A DNA stretch of 64,000 nucleotides from Bacillota bacterium (lineage in GTDB: Bacteria > Bacillota_I > Bacilli_A > RF39 > UBA660). A model generated the notes under the pieces. The model was not told the origin of the DNA and ran no database searches. It was given only the letters and a program-made list of their open reading frames with translations. The stretch lies in the NCBI GenBank assembly GCA_015059305.1, contig SVAQ01000001.1, positions 124,001 to 188,000 on the forward strand, written 5' to 3'. The position numbers and the translations under genes were made by a program. Shown here piece after piece: positions 46,863-54,767 of this stretch. Position 1 is the stretch's first letter, and every line of letters begins with the position of its first letter.

Positions 46863-46995
46863 TAAAAAAACTCATAAAATATAAGGACGAGATATACCCG
46901 CGGTACCACCTTACTTTATGAGATTATCATACGCTTTCATGTTAACGCCATCTACGTTTTGAAATGGAAAGTTGTAAATTTTCCTTTGCTCCAAC
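46863..46995 (-). promoter_or_regulatory. Compact T-box-like leader of tyrS
   Basis: The minus-strand RNA carries the T-box core AAGGTGGTACCGCGG and CGTCCTT (antiterminator with UGGU bulge) and a CTCATAAA/TTTATGAG stem before a T7 tract. Upstream, where a long stem I with specifier loop is expected, there is only a 19-base hairpin (46966-46984, GGAAA/TTTCC). Its loop contains UAC (complement of 46974-46976), a tyrosine codon followed by A. The leader from the promoter is only about 150 bases to the start codon. Confidence 0.78.
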
Positions 46996-47001
46996 AAATT
47001 C

Positions 47002-47030
47002 ATTATAACTAAATTTTATTAATATTGCAA
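47002..47030 (-). promoter_or_regulatory. Promoter of tyrS
   Basis: Minus-strand TTGCAA (47030-47025), 17 bases, TATAAT (47007-47002). Start near 46995. Confidence 0.85.
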
Positions 47031-47055
47031 ATAATTTATTAATTTTAAATTTCAA

Positions 47056-47082
47056 TAAAAAAAGAGCAAATTATGCTCTTGA
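47056..47082 (-). terminator. Terminator of efp
   Basis: AAGAGCA/TGCTCTT stem with a TAATT loop and a T7 tract. The stem overlaps the last efp codons, and the stop lies in the loop. Confidence 0.85.
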
Positions 47083-47631
47083 TGAGTATTTACCATCACT
47101 TGTTGAAACTATAATTTTTTCTCCTTGTGTAATAAATAAAGGTACTTTTACTACATAACCAGTTTCAATTTTAGCATCTTTATTTGCATTATTAGTTGTA
47201 TTACCTTTTACAGCTGGTTCTGTTTCAATTACTTCATATTCAACTTTTTCTGGTAAAGTAATACCAATAATTTCTCCTTCATAGAAATCAATTGTAATAT
47301 CTAATCCTTCTTTAATAAAGTTTACATTTTCTCCAAGAGTTTTTGTATCAACTTCAAATTGTTCATAAGTTTCATTATTCATAAATGTATATGAATCTCC
47401 TGCAGAATATAAGAATTGAACATTTACTTTATCAATATGTGCTCTTTGAATTTTGATATTTGTATTAAAAGTATCTTCAGTAGTAGAACCTGTTCTTAAG
47501 TTTTTTAATTTAATTCTTACAAATGCAGGTCCCTTACCAGGTTTTACATGTTGGAATTCTTGGATAACATATAAGTTGCCATCCATTACAATAGTCATTC
47601 CATTTTTAATATCATTTATATTGATTTGCAT
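47071..47631 (-). CDS. efp: Elongation factor P
   Basis: It binds the ribosome between the P and E sites and relieves stalling at proline runs. Three beta-barrel domains fill its 186 residues. The N-terminal KOW-like domain has the loop KPGKGPAF, where the Lys at its tip contacts the P-site tRNA. The C-terminal OB domain ends with IIVSTSDGKYSSRA. Firmicute EF-P often carries a 5-aminopentanol group on the loop Lys, but no modification enzymes are seen here. It is co-transcribed with rpmG, 14 bases downstream. Confidence 0.96.
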   Translation of the reverse strand: MQININDIKNGMTIVMDGNLYVIQEFQHVKPGKGPAFVRIKLKNLRTGSTTEDTFNTNIKIQRAHIDKVNVQFLYSAGDSYTFMNNETYEQFEVDTKTLGENVNFIKEGLDITIDFYEGEIIGITLPEKVEYEVIETEPAVKGNTTNNANKDAKIETGYVVKVPLFITQGEKIIVSTSDGKYSSRA

Positions 47632-47645
47632 TAGTTACTACCTTC

Positions 47646-47810
47646 CTATTTTTTTTCTTTTGCTACAACATGTTTACGACAGTTAGAACAGAATCTTTTA
47701 AGTTCTAAACGTTCAGGATTATTTTTCTTATTTTTGCAAATTGGACGAAGTTCTTTTCCACATTCACTACATTTATTAATAACGTGTAGTCTATTTTCAT
47801 TTTTAGCCAT
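47646..47810 (-). CDS. rpmG: Ribosomal protein L33, zinc-binding form
   Basis: This 54-residue protein runs from ATG at 47810 to TAG. CSECG near residue 14 and CSNCRKH near 41 give the two Cys pairs of C+ L33, with NNPERLELKRFC between, as in RpmG family members. GGAGG lies nine bases upstream of the ATG. It is followed by efp in one operon; the TAG stop is part of the AGGAAGG ribosome-binding site of efp. Confidence 0.93.
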   Translation of the reverse strand: MAKNENRLHVINKCSECGKELRPICKNKKNNPERLELKRFCSNCRKHVVAKEKK

Positions 47811-47839
47811 GATTTTGCCTCCTTTTTTAAACCTAACTT

Positions 47840-47868
47840 ATTATATCAAGGAATTACTATATTTTCAA
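47840..47868 (-). promoter_or_regulatory. Promoter of the rpmG-efp operon
   Basis: Minus-strand TTGAAA (47868-47863), 17 bases, TATAAT (47845-47840). The -35 box lies in the last codons of the upstream PBP gene. Confidence 0.82.
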
Positions 47869-49780
47869 ACATAAAATCGGTTATTTCACGGCTTATTCGA
47901 CTGGTTAAGTAATAAATATAGTCTTTTGTTCCATTATTATGTGAAGCATTTGGGCAAATTACCACTATACTATATTCTGGATTTTTATATGGAAAGAAAC
48001 CAGCTAAAGTAAGTGATAGTGTTTTAGTATCAATTTTACCATCACTATTAGTATCTATAAAAGATTCGCTTGTTCCTGTTTTGCCCGCAGGATTTAATTT
48101 GCGATTCATAAATCCTAGACCTGTTCCTCGGTTCATAACATAATAAAACCCTTCATGGATAAGAGCCATATCCTCTTTATCGATTCGGACTTTATCAATT
48201 ACTGCATAAGAATTTTGATAAATTACTTTCCCCTCGGGATCTTTTATATTGGAAACTAAACTAGGACTTCTTCTTTGTCCATAATCTGCTAATGTATTAA
48301 TATAAGTTAATAGTTCAATTGGCGTATAGGTATCGTATTGACCTATCGAAAGATTTAAAAGTAAATCCGAAGAAATAGTATTACCAATAAGACCAATTGT
48401 TTCATTCGGCAAATCAATACCAGTTTTTATCCCCAATCCATAAGAAGCAAGAGTATTTCGGTAAGTATTAAACTCTTCTTCACCAACTGATAAGTCCATA
48501 TTCGGAGTATATGTTTGACCGGTTAAGCCAATCGCAATTAAAAATTGATAATAATTAGAGCTGTGTTCTAAAGCAGTTACCGAATTTAAATATCCTAGTT
48601 CTTTCCAAGAACATTTTTGTGTCAGGTTATGCAATTTTACACATGAATCATATATTTTTTTATTTGGATCAATCAAATCATTTTGATAACCAACAGTAAT
48701 TGTTGCCCCCTTAACCACTGATCCCATTGTAAATGATGAAGAAATATTATTAATAACTATATCGTTAAATTCCTCCTCTTTTAAATACCGTTTCCCCACT
48801 ATAGCCCTAATTTCTCCAGTTTTAGGATTTGACATAATAACATATGAATCACTTAAATAGTCAGTATTAGGGTACTTTTTGGCTTTTTTCAAATTATTTT
48901 CGACAATTTGTTCAATTTTAAGTTGTAAGCTAATATCAATAGATAAATATAAATCATTTCCCCTTACTTCACTTTTTAATATAGTTAGAGAATAATCATC
49001 ATTTACTTTGTAAGTTGCTTTAGTTCCACGTAAATACTCATCATAATATTTTTCAAGATAACTTAGTCCAACTTCATCATCTAAGTTATATCCTGACGAT
49101 AAGTAGTCATTTTTATTTTCTTCAGGTATTTTACCAACTGTACCAAAAATATATTTTAATACATCTCCATAGGGATAATGTCTTTCAAATGAAGCTTCTA
49201 TTGTAATTCCCTTAGGTAAATTATCTATTAATTTGGCGATTTGTTCATTACTTAATTTTTTTAAAATAATCTTGGGACTATATAAATAGCCTTTATTCAA
49301 AAGACTATATACTTTCGCACAATTTTGATCATAATCAGAAAAGCTTTTAATTAATTGCATGATTTTATTATCAATAACTACATCTTTTTCAAGTTTACGT
49401 TCTTTTATAAGCCTTTTTTCTTCATCGGTAAGTAAATTATTAATATTATTATAAGCTTTATACCAATTAATTAGTTCTTTATCTGTAGGAGTTTCAAAAG
49501 TTAATAAAGAAGCTAATTTTTTTGCCACTTCAACTATATCTATCCCTTTAACATAATGAAAAACTAAATTATTAATAGCTATGTTATCCACTAAAACGAT
49601 TCCATTTTTATCTAAAATTCTACCTCGTGGGGCACTAAATCCCTCTACGATTAAATTGGTTTTACTTTCTAGTTTTAGTCGATATTCATTATGATTTATA
49701 GCATAATAAAAAATCATATAAGCTATAATACTAGAAAAAACAACAATAAATGTAACTTTTAATTTGATAAATATCACCAT
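47846..49780 (-). CDS. Class B penicillin-binding protein (transpeptidase)
   Basis: A membrane helix (about 5-25) anchors a 644-residue protein. The dimerisation domain begins GFSAPRGRILDKNG, and the transpeptidase domain has SVVK (near 352), SSN (near 410) and KTGTS (near 565). It crosslinks peptidoglycan and probably works with the SEDS protein. It could be PBP2/MrdA or FtsI-like; no PASTA repeats are present. The ATG at 49780 lacks an upstream ribosome-binding site, whereas a GGTGAT lies just after it. The gene ends in TGA. Confidence 0.88.
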   Translation of the reverse strand: MVIFIKLKVTFIVVFSSIIAYMIFYYAINHNEYRLKLESKTNLIVEGFSAPRGRILDKNGIVLVDNIAINNLVFHYVKGIDIVEVAKKLASLLTFETPTDKELINWYKAYNNINNLLTDEEKRLIKERKLEKDVVIDNKIMQLIKSFSDYDQNCAKVYSLLNKGYLYSPKIILKKLSNEQIAKLIDNLPKGITIEASFERHYPYGDVLKYIFGTVGKIPEENKNDYLSSGYNLDDEVGLSYLEKYYDEYLRGTKATYKVNDDYSLTILKSEVRGNDLYLSIDISLQLKIEQIVENNLKKAKKYPNTDYLSDSYVIMSNPKTGEIRAIVGKRYLKEEEFNDIVINNISSSFTMGSVVKGATITVGYQNDLIDPNKKIYDSCVKLHNLTQKCSWKELGYLNSVTALEHSSNYYQFLIAIGLTGQTYTPNMDLSVGEEEFNTYRNTLASYGLGIKTGIDLPNETIGLIGNTISSDLLLNLSIGQYDTYTPIELLTYINTLADYGQRRSPSLVSNIKDPEGKVIYQNSYAVIDKVRIDKEDMALIHEGFYYVMNRGTGLGFMNRKLNPAGKTGTSESFIDTNSDGKIDTKTLSLTLAGFFPYKNPEYSIVVICPNASHNNGTKDYIYYLTSRISREITDFMFENIVIP

Positions 49781-49831
49781 TAATAGTATTCATATTAAAT
49801 ATTAAATCATACAATATATCAAGGTGATATT

Positions 49832-50092
49832 ATGTTTAATATAGTGGATAAATATATGCGAAATATTGGTATTAGTGATATTGATAATTTTGCCAAAAAG
49901 AAAAATATTAATTTATCTCCCGAAGAATTAGAATTTACTTTTACTTTTATAAAAAAGAATTATAAAGAAATATTACAAAATCCAAAACTATTTAATATTG
50001 ATCGATACGAAAGTAGATACACTCCCGAAAATTTTATAAAAATAAAAAAAGTATTCACTGAATACTTTTCTAAATATCAAAGATTTTTATAA
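49832..50092 (+). CDS. Small protein, possibly YqfT/DUF2624-like
   Basis: The 86 residues are helical and Lys/Phe-rich (ISDIDNFAKKKNINLSPEELEFTFTFIKKNYKEIL). They resemble the small DUF2624 protein YqfT encoded beside endonuclease IV in Bacillus. Here it is convergent with nfo, sharing a 16-base overlap, and the resemblance is weak. AGGTGATATT precedes the ATG. The coding sequence contains the terminator of nfo on the other strand. Confidence 0.6.
   Translation: MFNIVDKYMRNIGISDIDNFAKKKNINLSPEELEFTFTFIKKNYKEILQNPKLFNIDRYESRYTPENFIKIKKVFTEYFSKYQRFL
50044..50070 (-). terminator. Terminator of nfo inside the opposing gene
   Basis: Minus-strand AAAAGTATTC/GAATACTTTT stem with a three-base loop and seven T residues, encoded within the last codons of the convergent small gene. 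Confidence 0.85.
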
Positions 50093-50970
50093 TACTCTTC
50101 AACTCTATTAGCTAAATTTTGATCAAAAACTTTATTTTTAATAGATTCAATTTCAAATTTATATGGAGGATAATCGCCAATATAAGGTGTTTCTAGTATT
50201 TTAGGAACATCTTTTAATTTTTCATTATAAATAACATTAATTAAGTTTTCAAAACCGATTGTTCCATAACCTATATTAGCATGTCGATCTTTATGAGCAC
50301 CAACAGGATTAAGACTATCATTAATATGTACACATTTAATTTTATCTATTCCAATTACATTATCAAAATTTTCTAAATAACTATCAAAATTACTAATAGC
50401 AATACCAGAATCATTTAAATGACAAGTATCTAAACATACTCCTATTTTATCTTTAAAAATAACTTTATCTAAAATCATTTTTAATTCATTCAAATCTTTC
50501 CCACATTCGGTCCCTTTGCCTGCCATAGTTTCTAAGATAATCATAACTTTAGTATCAATATTAATTACTTCGTTTAGAGCATCACAAATATTTTCTATTG
50601 CTTCTTCCCTAGTGTGAACTACTGCACTACCTGGATGTAAAACAATATATTTAATTCCTAATGCTTCACATCTTTTTAATTCTTGCTTTAAAAAATTAAT
50701 GCTAAACTCCCACGCTTCAGGTTTACTTTTATTTGCTAAATTAATTATGTATGGAGCATGACATATTACTTTTTGAATATCTATTCCTTTATCTTTCATT
50801 AAAGCATGTGCTTTATCTACTATATCATTATCAATATCTTTTCTGCGAGTATTTTGAGGGGCTCCAGTATAAAACATAAAAGTATTTGCCCCATAACTTA
50901 AAGCTTCCTCAACACTACCTAATAACCCTTTACTATTAAAACTTACATGTGATCCAATAATCATTTTCAT
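50077..50970 (-). CDS. nfo: Endonuclease IV (AP endonuclease)
   Basis: It cleaves DNA 5' of abasic sites in base-excision repair. It is a TIM barrel with the zinc ligands in HAPYIINLANKS, LHPGSAV, ILETMAGKG, LDTCHLND and HINDS, plus HKDRHANIGYGTIGF. At 297 residues it has family length. GAGGTA precedes the ATG. It ends in TGA. Confidence 0.95.
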   Translation of the reverse strand: MKMIIGSHVSFNSKGLLGSVEEALSYGANTFMFYTGAPQNTRRKDIDNDIVDKAHALMKDKGIDIQKVICHAPYIINLANKSKPEAWEFSINFLKQELKRCEALGIKYIVLHPGSAVVHTREEAIENICDALNEVINIDTKVMIILETMAGKGTECGKDLNELKMILDKVIFKDKIGVCLDTCHLNDSGIAISNFDSYLENFDNVIGIDKIKCVHINDSLNPVGAHKDRHANIGYGTIGFENLINVIYNEKLKDVPKILETPYIGDYPPYKFEIESIKNKVFDQNLANRVEEYYKNL

Positions 50971-50992
50971 TACCTCAAATAAATTGTAGCAT

Positions 50993-51019
50993 AAAAAAAC
51001 CGATATGACTATCGGTTAA
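50993..51019 (-). terminator. Terminator of the prepilin gene
   Basis: AACCGATAG/ATATCGGTT hairpin on the minus strand with a T7 tract. A TAGTCA-17-TACAAT, extended -10 (TGC) candidate for nfo overlaps the loop and T-tract. Confidence 0.85.
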
Positions 51020-51027
51020 TTTATTAA

Positions 51028-51573
51028 TTAGCTACACGAAGATCCAGTACAATAAACTATACCCGCACTAGTTAAATAGCTAGCTGAAGATCTTCCACAT
51101 AATGCAGATGCAGTAGTTCCATCAGATACTACTAAATTACTTTCTACATCATAACCATTTGGGCTAACTCCAGTTCCAACAGAAGCACCACTACCAGCTT
51201 TACCAAAAACATAAACTTTATTACTAATCCAGAAGTTATACGTATATTTTCCTGAATTGTAATCTACAAGTACAGAACCAGTATATCCATCTGTAGATGA
51301 TCCTTTTTCAAAATAATTCTTATTATATAACCATTTTAAATCGAAGCATACATCTGAAGTAGGTTTAATTTTTGAATTATTATTTAATTGTTCTGCTTGA
51401 TATGCTGTTTTCGCAGCATCAACCATACCAACACCTTCAGTACCTAATGCACTCTTTCTAGATTTAGTCATTAACGGTCCAACAGCAGTTACAGCAATTA
51501 ACATAACTACTGCTAAAATAACGATAACAGCTAATAATTCTACTAATGTGAACCCTTTTTTATTTAATCTCAC
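51028..51573 (-). CDS. Type IV prepilin-like protein
   Basis: It starts with a short basic leader MRLNKKG, then FTLVELLAVIVILAVVMLIAV, the prepilin peptidase site (cut between Gly7 and Phe8) with Glu at +5. The mature part of about 170 residues has several Cys (a disulphide-type D-loop is likely) and Ser/Gly-rich beta segments. GTG at 51573 is the preferred start: an upstream GTG is too close to AGGAG. No assembly ATPase or peptidase gene is nearby. A competence ComGC-like role is possible, but the protein is larger than ComGC. Confidence 0.75.
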   Translation of the reverse strand: MRLNKKGFTLVELLAVIVILAVVMLIAVTAVGPLMTKSRKSALGTEGVGMVDAAKTAYQAEQLNNNSKIKPTSDVCFDLKWLYNKNYFEKGSSTDGYTGSVLVDYNSGKYTYNFWISNKVYVFGKAGSGASVGTGVSPNGYDVESNLVVSDGTTASALCGRSSASYLTSAGIVYCTGSSCS

Positions 51574-51598
51574 TATTTCCACTCTCCTCTATGATTTA

Positions 51599-51627
51599 AT
51601 ATTATCACAACGAAATATGGAATTCAA
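51599..51627 (-). promoter_or_regulatory. Promoter of the prepilin gene
   Basis: Minus-strand TTGAAT (51627-51622), 17 bases, TAATAT (51604-51599). Confidence 0.5.
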
Positions 51628-51634
51628 GATATTT

Positions 51635-51856
51635 TTATTTTGTTGCATCAATTATTGACGCTATCATTTCTACATTATCAATAGCGCTATTTATTTTATC
51701 AGTCGGCCTTTCTTTATAAATAATCTTCATTTGTTTTTGAAATTCCTTAAAAGCTTCAGGACGACGATTTAACTCCTTAATCCAATACGAATGTTCCATA
51801 AAATGACTTAATAACTTAGGATTATCTAATAACTGATTATTTACTTTATAATGCAT
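51635..51856 (-). CDS. YlbE-like protein
   Basis: The 73-residue protein MHYKVNNQLLDNPKLLSHFM... with YWIKELNRRPEAFKEFQKQMKIIY and a final helix IDNVEMIASIIDA fits the YlbE family of Bacilli (function unknown). ATG after GAGGATTAAA; a TTG upstream is discarded. It sits directly behind the YlbD-like gene, the same order as in Bacillus subtilis. Confidence 0.75.
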   Translation of the reverse strand: MHYKVNNQLLDNPKLLSHFMEHSYWIKELNRRPEAFKEFQKQMKIIYKERPTDKINSAIDNVEMIASIIDATK

Positions 51857-51857
51857 T

Positions 51858-52208
51858 TTAATCCTCAAAAAATTTATTTAAAGGTCGCGGAGTAATTGGT
51901 GTTTTCGGAATAGTATCAGATCCTTTATTAGTTAATTCTTGCACAAAATCTAAAGCTTTTTGAGCTGTAGAAATATGTTCTTTAATAGAATTAATATCGA
52001 CATTTTTAAAGATGTCATTTATTTTACTTATTCCTTGCGCAGTAGCTTTAGGTGTATTACGCACATAATTATCCCAAATACTAGAGTCATTTCCATAGAT
52101 ATCATATAATTCATAAAATTTTTGCCAAGTCATTTGACCATTTTCAATATAACTGACAAGTTCTGGTTTACTTGATACAAAAGTTTTAAATTCATCTTTT
52201 TTGGACAT
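51858..52208 (-). CDS. YlbD-like putative coat protein
   Basis: At 116 residues it opens with SKKDEFKTFVSSKPELVSYIENGQMTWQKFYELYDIYGND, a pattern of the YlbD family (annotated as putative spore coat protein in B. subtilis), and ends in a Pro/Thr-rich tail. It is one base upstream of the ylbE-like gene, which matches the B. subtilis gene order. Confidence 0.72.
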   Translation of the reverse strand: MSKKDEFKTFVSSKPELVSYIENGQMTWQKFYELYDIYGNDSSIWDNYVRNTPKATAQGISKINDIFKNVDINSIKEHISTAQKALDFVQELTNKGSDTIPKTPITPRPLNKFFED

Positions 52209-52230
52209 TAAAATCACCATTAAATTATAT

Positions 52231-52257
52231 GAAAAAAGTGGAATTTAATCCACTTTA
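52231..52257 (-). terminator. Terminator of parC
   Basis: AAAGTGGA/TCCACTTT stem with a six-base loop and T6 tract on the minus strand, at the parC stop. Confidence 0.85.
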
Positions 52258-54765
52258 AATTTTAAAATCATTTATAAAATCATCAAAAGATAATTGTTCT
52301 TCTTGTTTTTCTTTAATAATAGGTTCTTGTTCAACTACCTTTTCTTCAGTTAATGTATAAATATCCCACTTTGGTCTAATTTCATCAACTTTATTTTTAG
52401 TAATTAAACTACCAGTGCTAGATAAATCCATTATTGGAATATCAGCATTTTTTATTTCTGTTATTTCACTATCACATTTCATAAGATTAATTGTTCGCGC
52501 CTCACTTACATAGGCAAATGCAACAGTATAATCTTTTGATTTAGGTTTCTTCATAACAAGATTTCCTTTTTTAGCTCTTGAAATAACCACTAAATCATCT
52601 AATCTAATTCTTTTGGCAGTATTATTATTTGTAACAATATTTAAATACTCACTATTTTCAAAAATTTGATCAGCACTAACTACATAATCATCTTTTAGAT
52701 TAATTGCTTTTACTCCTGATGCTTTTGGACCTATAATTGGAATCTCTTCAGTTGCATATCTTAAATAATATCCGTTTAAAGTAACTAATAAAATCTCTTG
52801 GCCAGTAATTTTAGCAGTAACTACTTCATCATCTTCCTTTAATTTCATCGCTGTTATTGGTTTTGAATATCTAGTTACTTCGAAGTCTGCGATTTTAACT
52901 CTTTTTACCATACCTAACTTCGTAGTGATTGTTACATCTTTATCTTTACTATCAAAAACAATACTATCTACAACTTTTTCCTCACTACTCATCATAACGA
53001 TATTATTAACATGTTTACCTAATTCTTTCCATTTTCCTTCTGGAATTACATGTACTGGAATATATAAATAATTTCCCAAATTAGTAAATAATATAACTGT
53101 ATTTTGAGTATTAACATTATAAATATTTCGAATATAATCTCCAGGTTTTAAAGTCATATCATCATCTGCTGCCGCAAAGGATTTCGGAGAAACTCTTTTA
53201 ATATAACCTTCGTTAGTAATAATTACAACAGTCTTTTCCTTTGGAATCATATCTTTCATATCAAGTTTAATATCTGTTATTTCATCACGAATTTCCGTTC
53301 TTCTTGGCGTTGCATACATCTTTTTTACTTCATTTAACTCAAGCTTCATTTGCTTTTTGAGAATTTCTTCATCATTTAAAATTAAATTTAAGAATTCAAT
53401 CATACGAACTAAATCATTTTTTTCGTTTGTAAGTTGGGTTATATCTGTATTAGATAAACGATAAAGTTGCATTGTTACAATTGCTGTTGCTTGTTCCTCA
53501 GTAAAATCAAATTCTTTCATTAAATTAGCAATAGAATCTGCTTTGTTTTTCGATGCCCTAATAATTTTAATAATTTCATCTAAAATATCAACAGCTTTTA
53601 ATAGACCTTCAACAATATGCAGTCTTGCTTTAGCGTGTTCTAAATCAAATCTAGTTCTTCTTAAGATAACGTCTTTTTGATGAGCAATAAATGCATCTAA
53701 AATAGCTAAGATACCAAGTTGTTTAGGTCTTCGATTAACTATAGCAACCATATTAAAGTTATAGTTAATTTGTAATTCAGTATTCTTTAATAGATAATTT
53801 AAAATAAATTCAGCATTAGCATCTTTCTTAAGGTCAATAATAATTTTAGCCATATTTTCTTTATCAGATTCATCACGAACATCGACTATACCTTCAACTT
53901 TTTTATCAATTTTAATATCTTCGATTTTTTTACGTAATCCTTCTTTTAAAACATCATATGGTATTTCATGAATAATTATTTGATGTGTACTTTTTTCTTT
54001 AATAATCTCCGTTTTAGCTTTAACAACTACTCTTCCACGTCCGGTTTCATATGCTTGTATTAAACCTGCTTTACCCTCAACTACACCACCAGTTGGAAAA
54101 TCAGGCCCTTTAACAATATCCATAATTGTTTCTAAACGGCAATTAGGATTATTGATTCGATGCACAGTTGCTTCGATAATTTCTCCTAAATTATGTGGTG
54201 GAATATTTGTCGCATAACCTGCAGATATTCCGGTTGAACCATTAACTAAAAGATTAGGAAAATTCGCTGGAAGCACAGTAGGTTCTAACTCTTCATCACT
54301 ATAGTTAAGTGTCATTTCTACGGCATTACGATTTATATCTTTAAGCATTATTTGTGCTATTTTAGTAAGTCTAGTTTCCGTATAACGATATGCAGCGGGA
54401 CCATCACCATCAATTGAGCCATTATTACCATGAATATCAATGAAAATTTCTCGCATTTTCCATGGTTGTGACATATAAATCATTGCACCATAAATTGATG
54501 AATCGCCATGGGGATGGTATTTCCCCATAACATCTCCGACCGCTTTAGCACATTTACGATATGGACGATCAAAAGTATTTTTATCTTCCCACATCGTATA
54601 TAAAATTCTTCGTTGAACCGGTTTTAAACCATCACGAACATCGGGAAGTGCTCGGTCTTGAATAATACTTTTAGCATATCTTCCAAAACGTTCTCCCATA
54701 ATATCTTCAAGAGTATAATCATAAATTTTTTCAATAATATTTTTTTCTTCAATTTTCTTTGCCAT
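52255..54765 (-). CDS. parC: Topoisomerase IV subunit A
   Basis: The DNA-cleaving subunit that, with ParE, decatenates daughter chromosomes. It has LPDVRDGLKPVQRRILYTM, KYHPHGDSSIY and the active-site Tyr in AAYRYTETRLT near 125. A tower/coiled-coil region and a C-terminal beta-pinwheel with repeats of the GyrA type, but lacking the GyrA-box, follow. At 836 residues it is normal. It starts three bases after parE, and parE's last two codons (AGG AGG) are also its ribosome-binding site. Confidence 0.95.
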   Translation of the reverse strand: MAKKIEEKNIIEKIYDYTLEDIMGERFGRYAKSIIQDRALPDVRDGLKPVQRRILYTMWEDKNTFDRPYRKCAKAVGDVMGKYHPHGDSSIYGAMIYMSQPWKMREIFIDIHGNNGSIDGDGPAAYRYTETRLTKIAQIMLKDINRNAVEMTLNYSDEELEPTVLPANFPNLLVNGSTGISAGYATNIPPHNLGEIIEATVHRINNPNCRLETIMDIVKGPDFPTGGVVEGKAGLIQAYETGRGRVVVKAKTEIIKEKSTHQIIIHEIPYDVLKEGLRKKIEDIKIDKKVEGIVDVRDESDKENMAKIIIDLKKDANAEFILNYLLKNTELQINYNFNMVAIVNRRPKQLGILAILDAFIAHQKDVILRRTRFDLEHAKARLHIVEGLLKAVDILDEIIKIIRASKNKADSIANLMKEFDFTEEQATAIVTMQLYRLSNTDITQLTNEKNDLVRMIEFLNLILNDEEILKKQMKLELNEVKKMYATPRRTEIRDEITDIKLDMKDMIPKEKTVVIITNEGYIKRVSPKSFAAADDDMTLKPGDYIRNIYNVNTQNTVILFTNLGNYLYIPVHVIPEGKWKELGKHVNNIVMMSSEEKVVDSIVFDSKDKDVTITTKLGMVKRVKIADFEVTRYSKPITAMKLKEDDEVVTAKITGQEILLVTLNGYYLRYATEEIPIIGPKASGVKAINLKDDYVVSADQIFENSEYLNIVTNNNTAKRIRLDDLVVISRAKKGNLVMKKPKSKDYTVAFAYVSEARTINLMKCDSEITEIKNADIPIMDLSSTGSLITKNKVDEIRPKWDIYTLTEEKVVEQEPIIKEKQEEQLSFDDFINDFKI

Positions 54766-54767
54766 GA

